From: UBA981 sp942490995
GTDB lineage: Bacteria > Pseudomonadota > Gammaproteobacteria > Ga0077536
Direction: 5' to 3'
Assembly (NCBI GenBank): GCA_942490995.1
Contig: CALOBG010000065.1
Location: forward strand, 36,566 to 100,565
Length of the DNA: 64,000 bases
In this document: positions 36,353-46,178 of the stretch, piece by piece
Position numbering within the stretch: position 1 is the stretch's first letter
Layout of the letters: each line of letters begins with the position of its first letter
Notes under the pieces: model-generated
What the model saw: the letters and a program-made list of their open reading frames with translations, nothing else
Told to the model about the DNA's origin: nothing
Database searches by the model: none
Program-made: the position numbers and the translations under genes

Positions 36353-37526
36353 GCTTTTCTACAAGCTGCGTAAGGTACAGATCCCGGTTTCCATCACCGA
36401 GTATCTGACCTTGATGGCGGCCATGGATGCGCGCGTGGCCGGCTTCAGCATCGACGACTTCTATTACCTGTCGCGCGCCGCGCTGGTCAAGGACGAGCGT
36501 TTCTTTGATCGCTTCGATCAGGTCTTCGGCGACCATTTTCGCGGCCAGGAAACGCTGTTCGACGAAATCATCGGCGAGATCCCCATGGAATGGCTGCGGG
36601 CGCAGAAGGAGCTCAACCTGAGCGCCGAGGAAAAAGCCCAGATCGAGGCGCTCGGCGGCTGGGACAAGCTGATGGAAACCCTGCAGAAGCGGCTCGAGGA
36701 GCAGAAGAAAGCACACCACGGCGGCAACAAGATGATCGGCACCGGCGGCACTTCACCGTTCGGCGCGCACGGCTACAACCCCGAAGGGATCCGCATCGGC
36801 CAGGACGAGGGCCGCGAGGGACGTGCGGTCAAAGTCTGGGATCGACGTGAATTCCGAAATCTCGACGACCAGGTCGAACTCGGCACCCGCAACATCAAGC
36901 TCGCGCTGCGCCAGCTACGCCGCTTTGCCCGCGAAAGTGCGGTCGAGGAACTCGATCTCGACGATACCATTCGCTCGACCGCGCGCAACGCCGGCCTGCT
37001 CGATATCAAGATGGTTCCCGAACGACACAATGCCATCAAGGTGCTGCTGTTTCTCGACGTCGGCGGTTCCATGGATCCTTACGTACGAATCTGCGAGGAA
37101 CTGTTTTCGGCGGCGCGCGCCGAATTCAAACACCTCGAGCATCACTACTTCCATAACTTCGTTTACGAAACCATCTGGCGCGACAACAATATGCGCGCCA
37201 ATGTGCGTATGCCGACCAGCCAGGTCATGCACACCTACGGCGCCGATCACAAAATCGTTTTTGTCGGCGACGCCACCATGAGCCCGTACGAGATCATGGC
37301 TGTCGGCGGCAGCGTCGAACACTGGAACGAAGAAGCCGGTGCCACCTGGATGGCGCGCATGCTGGCGGTGTTTCCTTACGCGGTGTGGCTTAACCCGCAG
37401 CCGGAGGAATACTGGGGACACATCCCCTCGATCGGCATGGTCAAGGAACTGATGTCGGACCGCATGTTCCCGTTGACCATAGACGGCCTGGAGCGGGCCA
37501 TGAAGGCGTTGAAGAAGGCCCACTGA
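36342..37526 (+). CDS. VWA domain-containing CoxE-like protein
   Basis: 394 residues from GTG 36342, overlapping the MoxR-type gene. The C-terminal half is a von Willebrand A domain with MIDAS motif FLDVGGSMDPY (DxGxS) and later FVGDATMSPYE. The N-terminal half is helical with the segment ALGGWDKLMETLQKRLEEQ. It pairs with the upstream ATPase as in the CoxD/CoxE-type chaperone systems. No client operon, such as a molybdenum hydroxylase or methanol dehydrogenase, is adjacent, so the client is unknown. Confidence 0.9.
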   Translation: MLTELFYKLRKVQIPVSITEYLTLMAAMDARVAGFSIDDFYYLSRAALVKDERFFDRFDQVFGDHFRGQETLFDEIIGEIPMEWLRAQKELNLSAEEKAQIEALGGWDKLMETLQKRLEEQKKAHHGGNKMIGTGGTSPFGAHGYNPEGIRIGQDEGREGRAVKVWDRREFRNLDDQVELGTRNIKLALRQLRRFARESAVEELDLDDTIRSTARNAGLLDIKMVPERHNAIKVLLFLDVGGSMDPYVRICEELFSAARAEFKHLEHHYFHNFVYETIWRDNNMRANVRMPTSQVMHTYGADHKIVFVGDATMSPYEIMAVGGSVEHWNEEAGATWMARMLAVFPYAVWLNPQPEEYWGHIPSIGMVKELMSDRMFPLTIDGLERAMKALKKAH

Positions 37527-37548
37527 CGCACGCCGGTCAGCGACGACC

Positions 37549-38568
37549 ATGGACCGAGCCCTGCTCGCCCTGATACTGCCCCTGCTGATGCTGGGCGCAA
37601 TGCCCTGCGCCGCGCTCAGCGCCGCGCAGCTGGCGATCGTTTATAACCAACGCGACGCGGACAGTCGCGAACTGGCCGAGCGCTACGCGCGACGACGCGG
37701 CATCCCCGCCGAACGGGTTGCCGCGGTGGCGCTGGATCCGGAAGCCGCGGCGATTTCGGCCGCGACCTTCAGCGCCATGCGCGAGGACCTGGATACGCGC
37801 CTGCCGGATTCGATCGAAGCCTACGCGCTGGTCTGGAGCAAACCCTACCGCGTCGACTGCATGTCGATCACCAGCGCCTTTGCTTTCGGCTACGACAAAA
37901 AGTACTGTGCCTCGGGCTGCGCGCCGACCGCAACGAGCCCCTACTATGGCTCGACTTCGCAGGCGCCTTACCGCGACCACGGCATCCGTCCGGCGATGCT
38001 GCTCAGCGCCGGTTCGTTCAACGACACCGTAACCCTGATCGATCGCGGGGTAACCGCCGACACCGGCGTCTATTCACCTGGCGCCGCCTACCTGGTCACC
38101 ACCCGCGACGCCGCCCGCAGCACGCGCACCCCCCGCTATCGTCTCGCTCAGCAGTTGTTTCACAAGCGCCTTCCGGTCCACCTCCTCGACAGCGAGGGCA
38201 TAACCGGGGTCGAGGACATCATGTTTTATTTCATCGGGCGTAAACGCGTGCCGAACCTCGACCGGATCGGGTTTCGACCGGGCGCCGCGGCTGATCACCT
38301 GACCTCGAGCGGCGGCCGCCTTGACGGCAGTGCGCAGATGAGCGCTCTCGAGTGGCTTGCCGCGGGCGCCACCGGCAGCTATGGCACGGTCGTCGAACCG
38401 TGCAACTTCCCCCAGAAGTTTCCCGACCCGCCGGTCATGATGGGGCACTACCTGAACGGCGACACCCTGATCGAAGCGTACTGGAAAAGCGTGATGTGGC
38501 CCGGCCAGGGCGTGTTTGTCGGTGAACCGCTGGCGCGTCCCTTTGGCGGGTCGGCGGAACCGCGATGA
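37549..38568 (+). CDS. Exported TIGR03790 family protein
   Basis: 339 residues with an N-terminal signal peptide (LILPLLMLGAMPCAALS). The pattern AIVYNQRDADSRELAERYARRRGIPAERV and the later ATGSYGTVVEPCNFPQKFPDP match the TIGR03790 family, whose function is unknown. Four or more cysteines in the mature part suggest a periplasmic disulfide protein. Its stop overlaps the start of the DUF3311 gene by ATGA, forming an operon with it and the symporter. Confidence 0.82.
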   Translation: MDRALLALILPLLMLGAMPCAALSAAQLAIVYNQRDADSRELAERYARRRGIPAERVAAVALDPEAAAISAATFSAMREDLDTRLPDSIEAYALVWSKPYRVDCMSITSAFAFGYDKKYCASGCAPTATSPYYGSTSQAPYRDHGIRPAMLLSAGSFNDTVTLIDRGVTADTGVYSPGAAYLVTTRDAARSTRTPRYRLAQQLFHKRLPVHLLDSEGITGVEDIMFYFIGRKRVPNLDRIGFRPGAAADHLTSSGGRLDGSAQMSALEWLAAGATGSYGTVVEPCNFPQKFPDPPVMMGHYLNGDTLIEAYWKSVMWPGQGVFVGEPLARPFGGSAEPR

Positions 38569-38768
38569 TCAGCCGTTTTGCGCCCGCGCTTTACCTGCTC
38601 CTGCTGGTGCTCGCCGTGCCGTGGTACTGGCCGGCCGGGACACTCACGGTGTGGTTCGGCATGCCGGCCTGGGTGGTGGTCGCGATCCTGGTATCGACCG
38701 CGGCATCGGTCCTGACCGCGGTACTGCTGGCGCGACCGTGGCCGGACGAGAGCGACGAGAATGAATGA
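38565..38768 (+). CDS. DUF3311 small membrane protein
   Basis: A 67-residue protein with two membrane segments (LYLLLLVLAVPWYWP and PAWVVVAILVSTAASVLTAVL) and an acidic tail. DUF3311 proteins are usually encoded directly before sodium:solute symporters and may be small transporter subunits. Here it overlaps both neighbours (ATGA and 8 bp), which supports translational coupling. Confidence 0.85.
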   Translation: MISRFAPALYLLLLVLAVPWYWPAGTLTVWFGMPAWVVVAILVSTAASVLTAVLLARPWPDESDENE

Positions 38769-40275
38769 CCTGCTGCCGTTCGGCCCTGGCGCGTGGGCGT
38801 TCATCGGCGCCTACCTGCTCTCGCTGCTGGTTATTGGCTGGCTGGCCAAACGCGCGCGGCGGGCCGACACCCTCAAGGATTTTTACCTTGCCGGCAACGG
38901 CTTTGGCTTCACCGTGCTGTTCCTGACCCTGTTCGCAACGCAGTACAGCGGTAACACCTTCTTCGCCTTTACCGGCGCCACCTACCGGATCGGTTACGCG
39001 TGGATCCTAAGCCTGCATTTCATGACCGCGGTGGTAGTCAGCTACCTGCTGTTCGCACCGCGCCTGCACCAGCTCGCGCGCGAGCGAAACTACCTCACCC
39101 CTGCCGATTTTATTCACGACCGCTATCGCCACCAGGCGCTGACGGTGGTGGTCACGCTGATCATGCTGGTGGTGCTGGCCAACTTCCTGCTCGCGCAGTT
39201 GATGGCCATGGGTCGCGCCATGCAGGGACTGGCCCATGACAGCGGCACGACGGCTTACGCCGGCGGTGTAGTGGTGCTGGCGTTGATCATGGTCATTTAC
39301 GGAACCCTCGGTGGGCTCCGCGCGGTGGCGTGGACGGATGCCCTGCAGGGCGCCATCCTCGGCGTTGGATTTCTGCTGCTGCTGGGGCTCCTGTTCGAAC
39401 GCTTCGGACCGCTGGAACAGGCCACGCGCCTGATCATCGAAAACGATCTCACGCACGGCACACGCAAAGCCCTGGTGCCCGACGCGGCGCGCTGCCGCGA
39501 ATGGCTGAGTTATATCCTCACGGTCGGATTCGGGATCTGCCTCTACCCGCAGGCGATCCAACGCATCTACGCGGCCCGCTCGGCGCGCGTGCTGCGACGC
39601 AGCCTGGCGCTGATGGCGTTCATGCCGCTACCGACGATGATCATCTCCCTGATCGCGGGGATCATGGCGCTGGCGTACCTGCCCGGCCTGGAGGGCGCCG
39701 CATCGGACCAGATCTTCGGCCGCGTGCTGCGCGAAATCCAAAATCACTCGACGCTCGGTTACGGCCTGGTCGTGGTTACCCTCTCCGCCGTACTCGCGGC
39801 AATGATGTCGACGGCGGATTCGGCGCTGCTGTCGATATCTTCGATGGTGACCAAGGATATCTGCGCCGCGCATACCATGCGCACGGCCAGCGAAGCGCAG
39901 CTCACCCGCTTCGGCAAACTGTTTTCGTGGGCAGTGATCGTGGTGTTGATCGTGCTGGCCCTGGTCCTGCGCGAAAAATCGTCGCTGGTCGAACTCATGG
40001 ACAGGAAACTCGATCTGCTCATCCAGCTGGTGCCGGCCTTTATCCTGGGTATTCGCTGGCGAGGGCTGCGCGGCGAGGCCGTTCTTGCCGGGCTGTTGTG
40101 CGGCGTGGCCGTTGCCCTGGTCCTGGCATTCGGTGATTTCTCGTTCGCCAGCAAGGGCAAAATTTATGGCCTGCATCCCGGTTTGATCGCCCTGGTGCCG
40201 AATATTCTGCTCGCCGTCACCGTTTCGCTGGTCCTCAATCGCCGACCGCCGCAAGCGACCGCGGCCGTCGCCTGA
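38761..40275 (+). CDS. Sodium:solute symporter family transporter
   Basis: A 504-residue SSS-family transporter with about 13 membrane segments. Family features are DFYLAGNGFGF near residue 40, TLFATQYSGNTFFAFTGATYRIGYAW, YGTLGGLRAVAWTDALQG and the late AAMMSTADSALLSISSMVTKD. The substrate could be an organic acid, sugar or amino acid; the sequence does not decide this. It is the last gene of the TIGR03790-DUF3311-symporter operon. Confidence 0.92.
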   Translation: MNDLLPFGPGAWAFIGAYLLSLLVIGWLAKRARRADTLKDFYLAGNGFGFTVLFLTLFATQYSGNTFFAFTGATYRIGYAWILSLHFMTAVVVSYLLFAPRLHQLARERNYLTPADFIHDRYRHQALTVVVTLIMLVVLANFLLAQLMAMGRAMQGLAHDSGTTAYAGGVVVLALIMVIYGTLGGLRAVAWTDALQGAILGVGFLLLLGLLFERFGPLEQATRLIIENDLTHGTRKALVPDAARCREWLSYILTVGFGICLYPQAIQRIYAARSARVLRRSLALMAFMPLPTMIISLIAGIMALAYLPGLEGAASDQIFGRVLREIQNHSTLGYGLVVVTLSAVLAAMMSTADSALLSISSMVTKDICAAHTMRTASEAQLTRFGKLFSWAVIVVLIVLALVLREKSSLVELMDRKLDLLIQLVPAFILGIRWRGLRGEAVLAGLLCGVAVALVLAFGDFSFASKGKIYGLHPGLIALVPNILLAVTVSLVLNRRPPQATAAVA

Positions 40276-40455
40276 GGGTGACAAGCGGCCGCCACGGACA
40301 CGCCGAGCGCCGCCGCGCGAACGCCAAATGCGTCACAATCCGGTCGCCAAAACACCAACCCGCTCACACCAATTCCCTGCATATCAGCCATTTGGCACAG
40401 CTGGAACGCTTGTTGCTTGGTTCTCCGTCAACGCTTTACCGCCACGGAGACAACA

Positions 40456-40668
40456 ATGATTACCGACCCGGTTTACCAGCTTACCGAATCGGCAAAATTC
40501 GCCGGCTATCAGGACCTGAACGGTCAGTACATCCCCTTCGCGACCGCCGACGAAGTCTTCAGCCGCGCCCGCGCCATTGGCGCCCGGGTTCTGTTGCGCC
40601 TGGAGCTGAACGACGCCCAGGAACTGCAGGGCATGTTCTACACCAATGACCACAGCCTGAGTAACTGA
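40456..40668 (+). CDS. Small protein of unknown function
   Basis: 70 residues from ATG 40456, with CGGAGA about 8 bp upstream. The frame is open upstream to 40417 but without a ribosome-binding site there. The sequence includes MITDPVYQLTESAKFAGYQDLNGQ-like and ARAIGARVLLRLELNDAQ stretches. No domain is recognised. It stands alone between the symporter and a lipoprotein gene. Confidence 0.62.
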   Translation: MITDPVYQLTESAKFAGYQDLNGQYIPFATADEVFSRARAIGARVLLRLELNDAQELQGMFYTNDHSLSN

Positions 40669-40785
40669 GTCGCGACCATTTCCGTAACGCCGAGCAGTCG
40701 TTAGAAGACTGCCGCTACAAGGGTCTGGCCACGGACGGCCCACTTCGCCAAGCTATGCGTTCCAATCCGCATCGAGCGGCAGCGC

Positions 40786-41508
40786 ATGCCCGGTACGCCA
40801 CATCGCCGTCAATACTTCACCGCCGCGCTGGCGTTCGCGTGCGCATGTCTCAGCGCCTGCGCTTCGAACGAGCGCGACTTCTACCCGCTGGACGAGGCGC
40901 GCTGGTGGGTCTACGACATAACCGAAACCGTACTCGATGAAGATCGCGAACGGCGTTACGTGGTCGCCAATCTCGGTACCACGCGACTCGACGGCGAAAC
41001 CGTGTTCGTACAATCGATGCAATCCGCGAGCCGAGCATACCTGCGTCGCGCAGGGGACGGCGTCGTGCAGGTGGCGCAGCGACCCGCGCGCGAAGAAACC
41101 TCCCTCAGCAGCGCAACGCCACATGTCGTGCTCCCGCCGCAGCTGAACGTCGGACAGCGCTGGAGCGTGCCCAGCACTCTGGGCTTGATCGAGAGCCGCA
41201 CGTTTGCGCCTGCCGACCGCGTCATCGCGCGGCGTTATCCGTTCGCGCTGAACAAGACCCTGGCAAGTATCAGCGACACTGTCGACGTGCCCGGCGGCCG
41301 CTTTGGCGGCTGCCTGCGCATCGATGGCGAGGGCCAGGCTTTTGTCCCCACCGACCGCGGTAACTCCGAAGCCGTGGTCACGATACAAACTCGCGAATGG
41401 TATGCCCCGGGAGTCGGTCTGGTTAAACTCGAACGCAGCGAAACCTCACCAAGCAATTTCCTCAAACCCGGTCAGCAGCGCTGGTCATTACTCGACCATG
41501 GTCGCTGA
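40786..41508 (+). CDS. Lipoprotein of unknown function
   Basis: 240 residues. The N-terminus (MPGTPHRRQYFTAALAFACA) leads to the lipobox LSAC near residue 24. The mature part starts with FYPLDEARWWVYDITETV and has beta-rich segments including GQRWSVPSTLGL and REWYAPGVGLVKLERSE. This pattern resembles small periplasmic beta-rich lipoproteins, but I do not recognise the family. Confidence 0.75.
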   Translation: MPGTPHRRQYFTAALAFACACLSACASNERDFYPLDEARWWVYDITETVLDEDRERRYVVANLGTTRLDGETVFVQSMQSASRAYLRRAGDGVVQVAQRPAREETSLSSATPHVVLPPQLNVGQRWSVPSTLGLIESRTFAPADRVIARRYPFALNKTLASISDTVDVPGGRFGGCLRIDGEGQAFVPTDRGNSEAVVTIQTREWYAPGVGLVKLERSETSPSNFLKPGQQRWSLLDHGR

Positions 41509-41629
41509 ATACCAGCCTTGTTGGCGCTTTATCGATCGAATACCCTGAGCCGCCCCGGCGCCGGGACCACGAGCTGTATCCACCTGTCGCCGTGGTCGCG
41601 GCGGACACCGTTTACGGATATGAGCAATC

Positions 41630-43114
41630 GTGCAGTCGAAAATTGACAACGCATCAGCATCGCCAGCAACCCGGCGAATTCCGCTGACTCGCCGGGTACT
41701 GGCCGATCTCGACACGCCGCTGAGCGTCTACGCCAAACTGGCCGAGGGCAAACATTCGTTTCTGCTCGAATCCGTCGAAGGCGGAGAGAAATGGGGCCGT
41801 TATTCGATCATCGGATTGCCGGCCCGGCGCTCGCTGGTCGTGCGCGGCCGCGAGGTCTGCATCCGCGACGGTGAACAACTCATCGAACAACTAGAGGTCG
41901 ACGATCCGCTCGAATATATCGAAACCTATCGACAGCGCTTCACGCCCCACGAACTCGATGATCTGCCGCGCTTCTGCGGCGGATTGGTCGGTTATTTCGG
42001 TTTTGACACGGTGCGTTACGTCGAACCCAAACTCGCCGATTCCAGTCCCGCCGACCCGCTTGGCACACCGGATATCTATCTTCTGCAAGTCGACGATTTT
42101 GTGGTTTTCGACAACCTGCGCGGCGAACTGGTGCTGGTCAAGTATATCGATGCGGACTGCGCCGGCGCGCGCGCGGAAGGCGAACGCGAACTCGATCGGC
42201 TGACCGCACGTCTCAATCAGCCCGGCCCGGCCATGCCTGCCGCGAGCATCGGAGCGGCCGCCGCCGAGATCGATTTCGAGTCCGAATTCGGGCGTGACAA
42301 GTTCCTGCACGCAGTGGAGCGCGTCAAACAGTACATCATCGACGGCGACGTCATGCAGGTTGTGCTGGCGCAGCGGCTTTCGCTGGAACTCGATGTCGAG
42401 CCGATTCATATCTACCGCGCACTGCGCCACCTCAATCCCTCGCCCTACCTTTATTATTTCGATCTCGGCGATTTCCACGTTGTCGGTTCGTCGCCGGAAA
42501 TACTGGTCCGGCTCGAAGACGGCATCGTCACCACCCGCCCGCTGGCGGGCACGCGGCCGCGCGGGCGCACGCCCGAGCAGGATCTCGCCCTGGAACGCGA
42601 GCTGCTGGCCGACCCCAAGGAACTGGCCGAACACCTCATGCTTATCGACCTCGGGCGTAACGACATCGGCCGGGTGGCGGAAACGGGTAGCGTACGAGTA
42701 ACGGAAAAGATGGTCATCGAACGCTATTCGCACGTCATGCACATCTCGTCAAACGTCGAAGGACGGCTGCGCGCGGACAAGAACGCCATGGACGTGCTGC
42801 GCGCCACATTGCCGGTCGGGACCTTGTCCGGCGCGCCCAAGATCCGTGCTATTGAAATCATCGACGAACTCGAACCGGTGCGGCGCGGCGTCTACGGTGG
42901 CGCGGTCGGCTACCTGTCGTGGAACGGCAATATGGATACCGCGATCGCGATACGTACGGCGGTGATCAAGGACCGGCGGCTGTACATCCAGGCCGGCTGC
43001 GGCATAGTCGCGGATTCGGTGCCGGAACTGGAATGGGACGAAACCCTGAACAAGGGCCGCGCTATCTTCCGCGCCGTGGCCATGGCGCAGACCGGGCTCA
43101 AACCCTCGGACTGA
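41630..43114 (+). CDS. trpE: Anthranilate synthase component I
   Basis: 494 residues from GTG 41630. The enzyme makes anthranilate from chorismate with ammonia from TrpG. The tryptophan feedback site is visible in HSFLLESVEGGEKWGRYS. The chorismate-binding domain contains RPLAGTRPRG, LMLIDLGRNDIGRV and GTLSGAPKIRAIEII. No trpG follows: the next gene is gshA, about 90 bp away, so the amidotransferase subunit must be elsewhere. Confidence 0.96.
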   Translation: MQSKIDNASASPATRRIPLTRRVLADLDTPLSVYAKLAEGKHSFLLESVEGGEKWGRYSIIGLPARRSLVVRGREVCIRDGEQLIEQLEVDDPLEYIETYRQRFTPHELDDLPRFCGGLVGYFGFDTVRYVEPKLADSSPADPLGTPDIYLLQVDDFVVFDNLRGELVLVKYIDADCAGARAEGERELDRLTARLNQPGPAMPAASIGAAAAEIDFESEFGRDKFLHAVERVKQYIIDGDVMQVVLAQRLSLELDVEPIHIYRALRHLNPSPYLYYFDLGDFHVVGSSPEILVRLEDGIVTTRPLAGTRPRGRTPEQDLALERELLADPKELAEHLMLIDLGRNDIGRVAETGSVRVTEKMVIERYSHVMHISSNVEGRLRADKNAMDVLRATLPVGTLSGAPKIRAIEIIDELEPVRRGVYGGAVGYLSWNGNMDTAIAIRTAVIKDRRLYIQAGCGIVADSVPELEWDETLNKGRAIFRAVAMAQTGLKPSD

Positions 43115-43207
43115 CGCGATCCCGGATCCCGGCGCTGGCATCGCGCTGTACTTGCGCACCCGGGACAGTGTAATTTGCGCGCTCCGAATCGAGGCCACCC
43201 CACTGCC

Positions 43208-44776
43208 ATGCCCAGACTGCTCGAACAGCGCCTGCGACGCTTGCTCGCCTCCGGTAATGCAAAACTGCTGAACGGCGGCTTCAAGGGGCTTGAAAAGGAG
43301 AGCCTGCGCATCACCGCGAAAGGCGCCATCGCGAAGACACCGCACCCGCCGGCCTGGGGCGCACCGCTGACCCACCCGCACATCACCACCGATTACTCCG
43401 AGGCGCTGCCCGAGTTTATTACCCCGCCGTTCACCGATGTCCGCGACACCATCGCGTTCATGAACGATATCCATCGCTTTCTCTATAACCACCTCGACGC
43501 TGACGAATTGCTGTGGGCGGCGAGCATGCCGTGTGCGGTGTCCGACGACAGCTCCATCCCGATCGCGAACTACGGCAGCTCCAACATCGGGCGCATGAAA
43601 CATATTTACCGGGTCGGACTCGACTACCGTTACGGTCGCCGCATGCAGGCCATCGCCGGCGTGCATTTCAACTATTCCCTGCCCGACGCGTTCTGGCCGG
43701 CCTACCAGAACGACGAGCAGCTGAGCGGCGACCTGCAGGGCTTCATCAACGCCAGCTACTTCGCCCTGATCCGAAATTTCAAACGCCTGGGCTGGATGGT
43801 CCCGTTCTTGTTCGGCAATTCGCCGGCGGTATGCAAAACCTTTCTCGCCGGACGCACCACGCGCTTCCGCCAGCTCCGGCCAGGTACGCACTATTTGCCC
43901 TACGCCACCAGCCTGCGCATGAGCGATATCGGTTACAAGAACAAGAACCAGTCCGCCCTGATGGTTTCCTACGACAGCCTCGAAGACTACGTGACGAGCC
44001 TGGAACGCGCGTTACGAACACCGTATCCCGAATACGAAGCGATCGGTTTGCGCGACGGCGACGAACTCGTGCAGTTGAGTACCAATGTATTGCAGATCGA
44101 AAACGAGTATTACAGCTTTATCCGTCCGAAGCGTGTCACCGAACCGGGCGAGCGTCCGGCCACGGCGCTCCGCGCGCGCGGTGCGGAATATGTCGAGATA
44201 CGCGCGCTCGATGTAAATTGTTTCGAACCTTGTGGCGTCGATATCAAACAGCTGTATTTCATCGAAGCATTCCTGATCTTCTGTCTGCTCGAGAACAGCC
44301 CCACCCTGACACCCGACGAGCTGCGCGGCATCGAATACAACGAGCTGACCGTCGCCCTGCGCGGCCGCACCCCGAATCTGGAACTCATCGAAAACGGCGA
44401 TCGGCGTGGGATCCACGCCTGGGGACTGGAGATCTGCGAGCGCATGCGCCCGATCTGCGAGTGCCTGGACAGTGAAAGCAAATCGCGCGCCTACGGTGAC
44501 TCCCTCGATGCCCAGATCGAGTCGATCCGTGACCCCGAACGGCTGCCAGCGGCGCGGGTGCTGCAGATCCTGCGCGACGAGCAGGAACAGTTCCACCACT
44601 TCGCGATGGATCTATCACGCCGCCATGCCGCGCATTTTCGCGCGCATCCGCCGTCTCCCGAAGTCGAGGCCAGGTTCATCGAACTGGCCGGCATCTCGCA
44701 CGCCGAGCAGGCGCGCCTGGAAGCGAGCGACGAGATCCCGCTGGAGGAATATATCCGGCGCTATATCGCCGGCTGA
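43208..44776 (+). CDS. gshA: Glutamate--cysteine ligase
   Basis: About 522 residues from ATG 43208 (MPRLLEQRLRRLL); the frame is open to 43175. It is the first step of glutathione synthesis, in the proteobacterial GshA class. Visible are FKGLEKESLRIT, TDYSEALPEFITPP, HFNYSLPDAFW and the C-terminal EVEARFIELAG. Glutathione would feed GloA and fits the nearby methionine sulfoxide reductase. Confidence 0.95.
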   Translation: MPRLLEQRLRRLLASGNAKLLNGGFKGLEKESLRITAKGAIAKTPHPPAWGAPLTHPHITTDYSEALPEFITPPFTDVRDTIAFMNDIHRFLYNHLDADELLWAASMPCAVSDDSSIPIANYGSSNIGRMKHIYRVGLDYRYGRRMQAIAGVHFNYSLPDAFWPAYQNDEQLSGDLQGFINASYFALIRNFKRLGWMVPFLFGNSPAVCKTFLAGRTTRFRQLRPGTHYLPYATSLRMSDIGYKNKNQSALMVSYDSLEDYVTSLERALRTPYPEYEAIGLRDGDELVQLSTNVLQIENEYYSFIRPKRVTEPGERPATALRARGAEYVEIRALDVNCFEPCGVDIKQLYFIEAFLIFCLLENSPTLTPDELRGIEYNELTVALRGRTPNLELIENGDRRGIHAWGLEICERMRPICECLDSESKSRAYGDSLDAQIESIRDPERLPAARVLQILRDEQEQFHHFAMDLSRRHAAHFRAHPPSPEVEARFIELAGISHAEQARLEASDEIPLEEYIRRYIAG

Positions 44777-44840
44777 CGGGCGGCTGGAACTATGCCCGGG
44801 GTTTGCTATCTGAGATGGATATCAATCCGGATCGCCGCTT

Positions 44841-45392
44841 ATGAAACGCAGGAACTTACTGATGCTCGCCGGGCTCGGCATAAGCGTGCCGCTGTTCGGG
44901 CTCGGTAGAAGCTTTGCCGCCAGCGCCGGCGAAATCGAGGCGATGCACAAACGCTGGCGGGAATTCTACCCCGCCGATGCCGACGTGGTAACGCCGCTGC
45001 CCGCGCTGAAACGCACGCTCGATGAATGGAAAAAAGATCTCGGCGGTGCCGCCTACGAGATCCTGTTCGAAGAGGATACGGAACGGCCGTTCAGCAGCGC
45101 CTTGAACGACGAAAAACGTCGCGGCGTTTTCGTGTGCCGAGCGTGCTCGCTGCCGTTGTTCACGTCCGAAATGAAATATGACAGTGGCACCGGCTGGCCG
45201 AGTTTCTTCACCGCCATTCCGGCCCACCTGGAAACTAAAACCGACTTCAAATTAATCTGGCCGCGCACCGAGTATCATTGCGTCAAGTGCGGAGGACACC
45301 AGGGACATGTCTTTGATGACGGCCCGCAGCCGACCGGTCAGCGCTGGTGCAATAACGGTCTGGCGTTGCGCTTCGTGCCGAGCGGTGGCTGA
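44841..45392 (+). CDS. msrB: Exported peptide-methionine (R)-S-oxide reductase
   Basis: 183 residues. The N-terminus MKRRNLLMLAGLGISVPLFG looks like a twin-arginine signal, so the enzyme probably works in the periplasm. The MsrB domain (about 45-180) has zinc cysteines in CRACSLPLF and CVKCGGHQGHVF, the segment YDSGTGWPSFF and the catalytic cysteine in RWCNNGLALRF. The family usually reads RYC-N there. It repairs oxidised methionine in exported proteins. It follows gshA by about 65 bp. Confidence 0.9.
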   Translation: MKRRNLLMLAGLGISVPLFGLGRSFAASAGEIEAMHKRWREFYPADADVVTPLPALKRTLDEWKKDLGGAAYEILFEEDTERPFSSALNDEKRRGVFVCRACSLPLFTSEMKYDSGTGWPSFFTAIPAHLETKTDFKLIWPRTEYHCVKCGGHQGHVFDDGPQPTGQRWCNNGLALRFVPSGG

Positions 45393-45413
45393 GCGCGCCG
45401 ACGACACGAAAGA

Positions 45414-46001
45414 TCAAAGACTTTCGAGCGCGTAGAGCACGACGTCGGCATCGCGCCGTATATAAAGTCCGCCCCCGGCATTGCGAAAATGTTTGTTCAG
45501 TCGTTTCCGGTACCAACCGCTGCTGCGTAAATAGGCGTCTCCGTCGGTCAGTTCCTGATCACAGTTATTGCGCCAGTCATCGAGGGTAAGTGCACCGAAA
45601 AAAAGCGCCGTGCGGGTAAGCTCGGCAAGCCTGGTGAGCGCCGCGTCCGCACTTTTGCGGTCAAGATACTGAATAACGTCATGGCAGATTACGAGATCGT
45701 AGAGATGATCAGCTTCGAAGGTTTCCAGCGAAGCCTGCTGCCATCCATAGCGGCGGCAGGCGTAAGCACTGACATCGAACGCATCGATAGCAATGTCCGG
45801 CCACTGGCGCCTGAGGCCGGGATGGAGCAGACCGGCCCCACAGCCGGCGTCGAGTACCTCGTTTATCGAACAACCGAGCAATTGCAGGTAGGCACCGATA
45901 AACGCGGCAACCCGGTCGAAATAGTCGGGATCGGCGATGCGCGTCGCGGCGGAAAAATAGAAGCGCTGGTAGTAATCCGCGCCGAATCGTTCAGATTTCA
46001 A
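45414..46001 (-). CDS. Class I SAM-dependent methyltransferase
   Basis: 195 residues. The SAM-binding motif I is EVLDAGCGAGLL near residue 50, followed by the acidic residue in DAFDVSAYACRRYGW and motif LYDLVICHDVIQYLD. The substrate is unknown. The N-terminal MKSERFGADYYQRFYF is shared with small-molecule methyltransferases of the Methyltransf type. It converges with msrB and is divergent from the FimV-like gene. Confidence 0.85.
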   Translation of the reverse strand: MKSERFGADYYQRFYFSAATRIADPDYFDRVAAFIGAYLQLLGCSINEVLDAGCGAGLLHPGLRRQWPDIAIDAFDVSAYACRRYGWQQASLETFEADHLYDLVICHDVIQYLDRKSADAALTRLAELTRTALFFGALTLDDWRNNCDQELTDGDAYLRSSGWYRKRLNKHFRNAGGGLYIRRDADVVLYALESL

Positions 46002-46178
46002 TTACTTCTGCCCTCGGTAGCGTAATGTGGATTCGGCGAAATCGACCCAAACAGTGGATTTTTCAACGAAGTTTTACAAATAATGACATCAAAACTCGAC
46101 TTGCGGGTGCGCCCGGCCGCTAAGCTTGGAGGGGCGTTCGGCCGCGGACGGCGCGGTGCCCATGCTTCGGAGAAAATA

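Noticed and set aside
40688..40725. Inverted repeat GCAGTC/GACTGC behind the 70-residue protein gene
   Set aside because: The loop is followed by no T-run, so I cannot call it a terminator.
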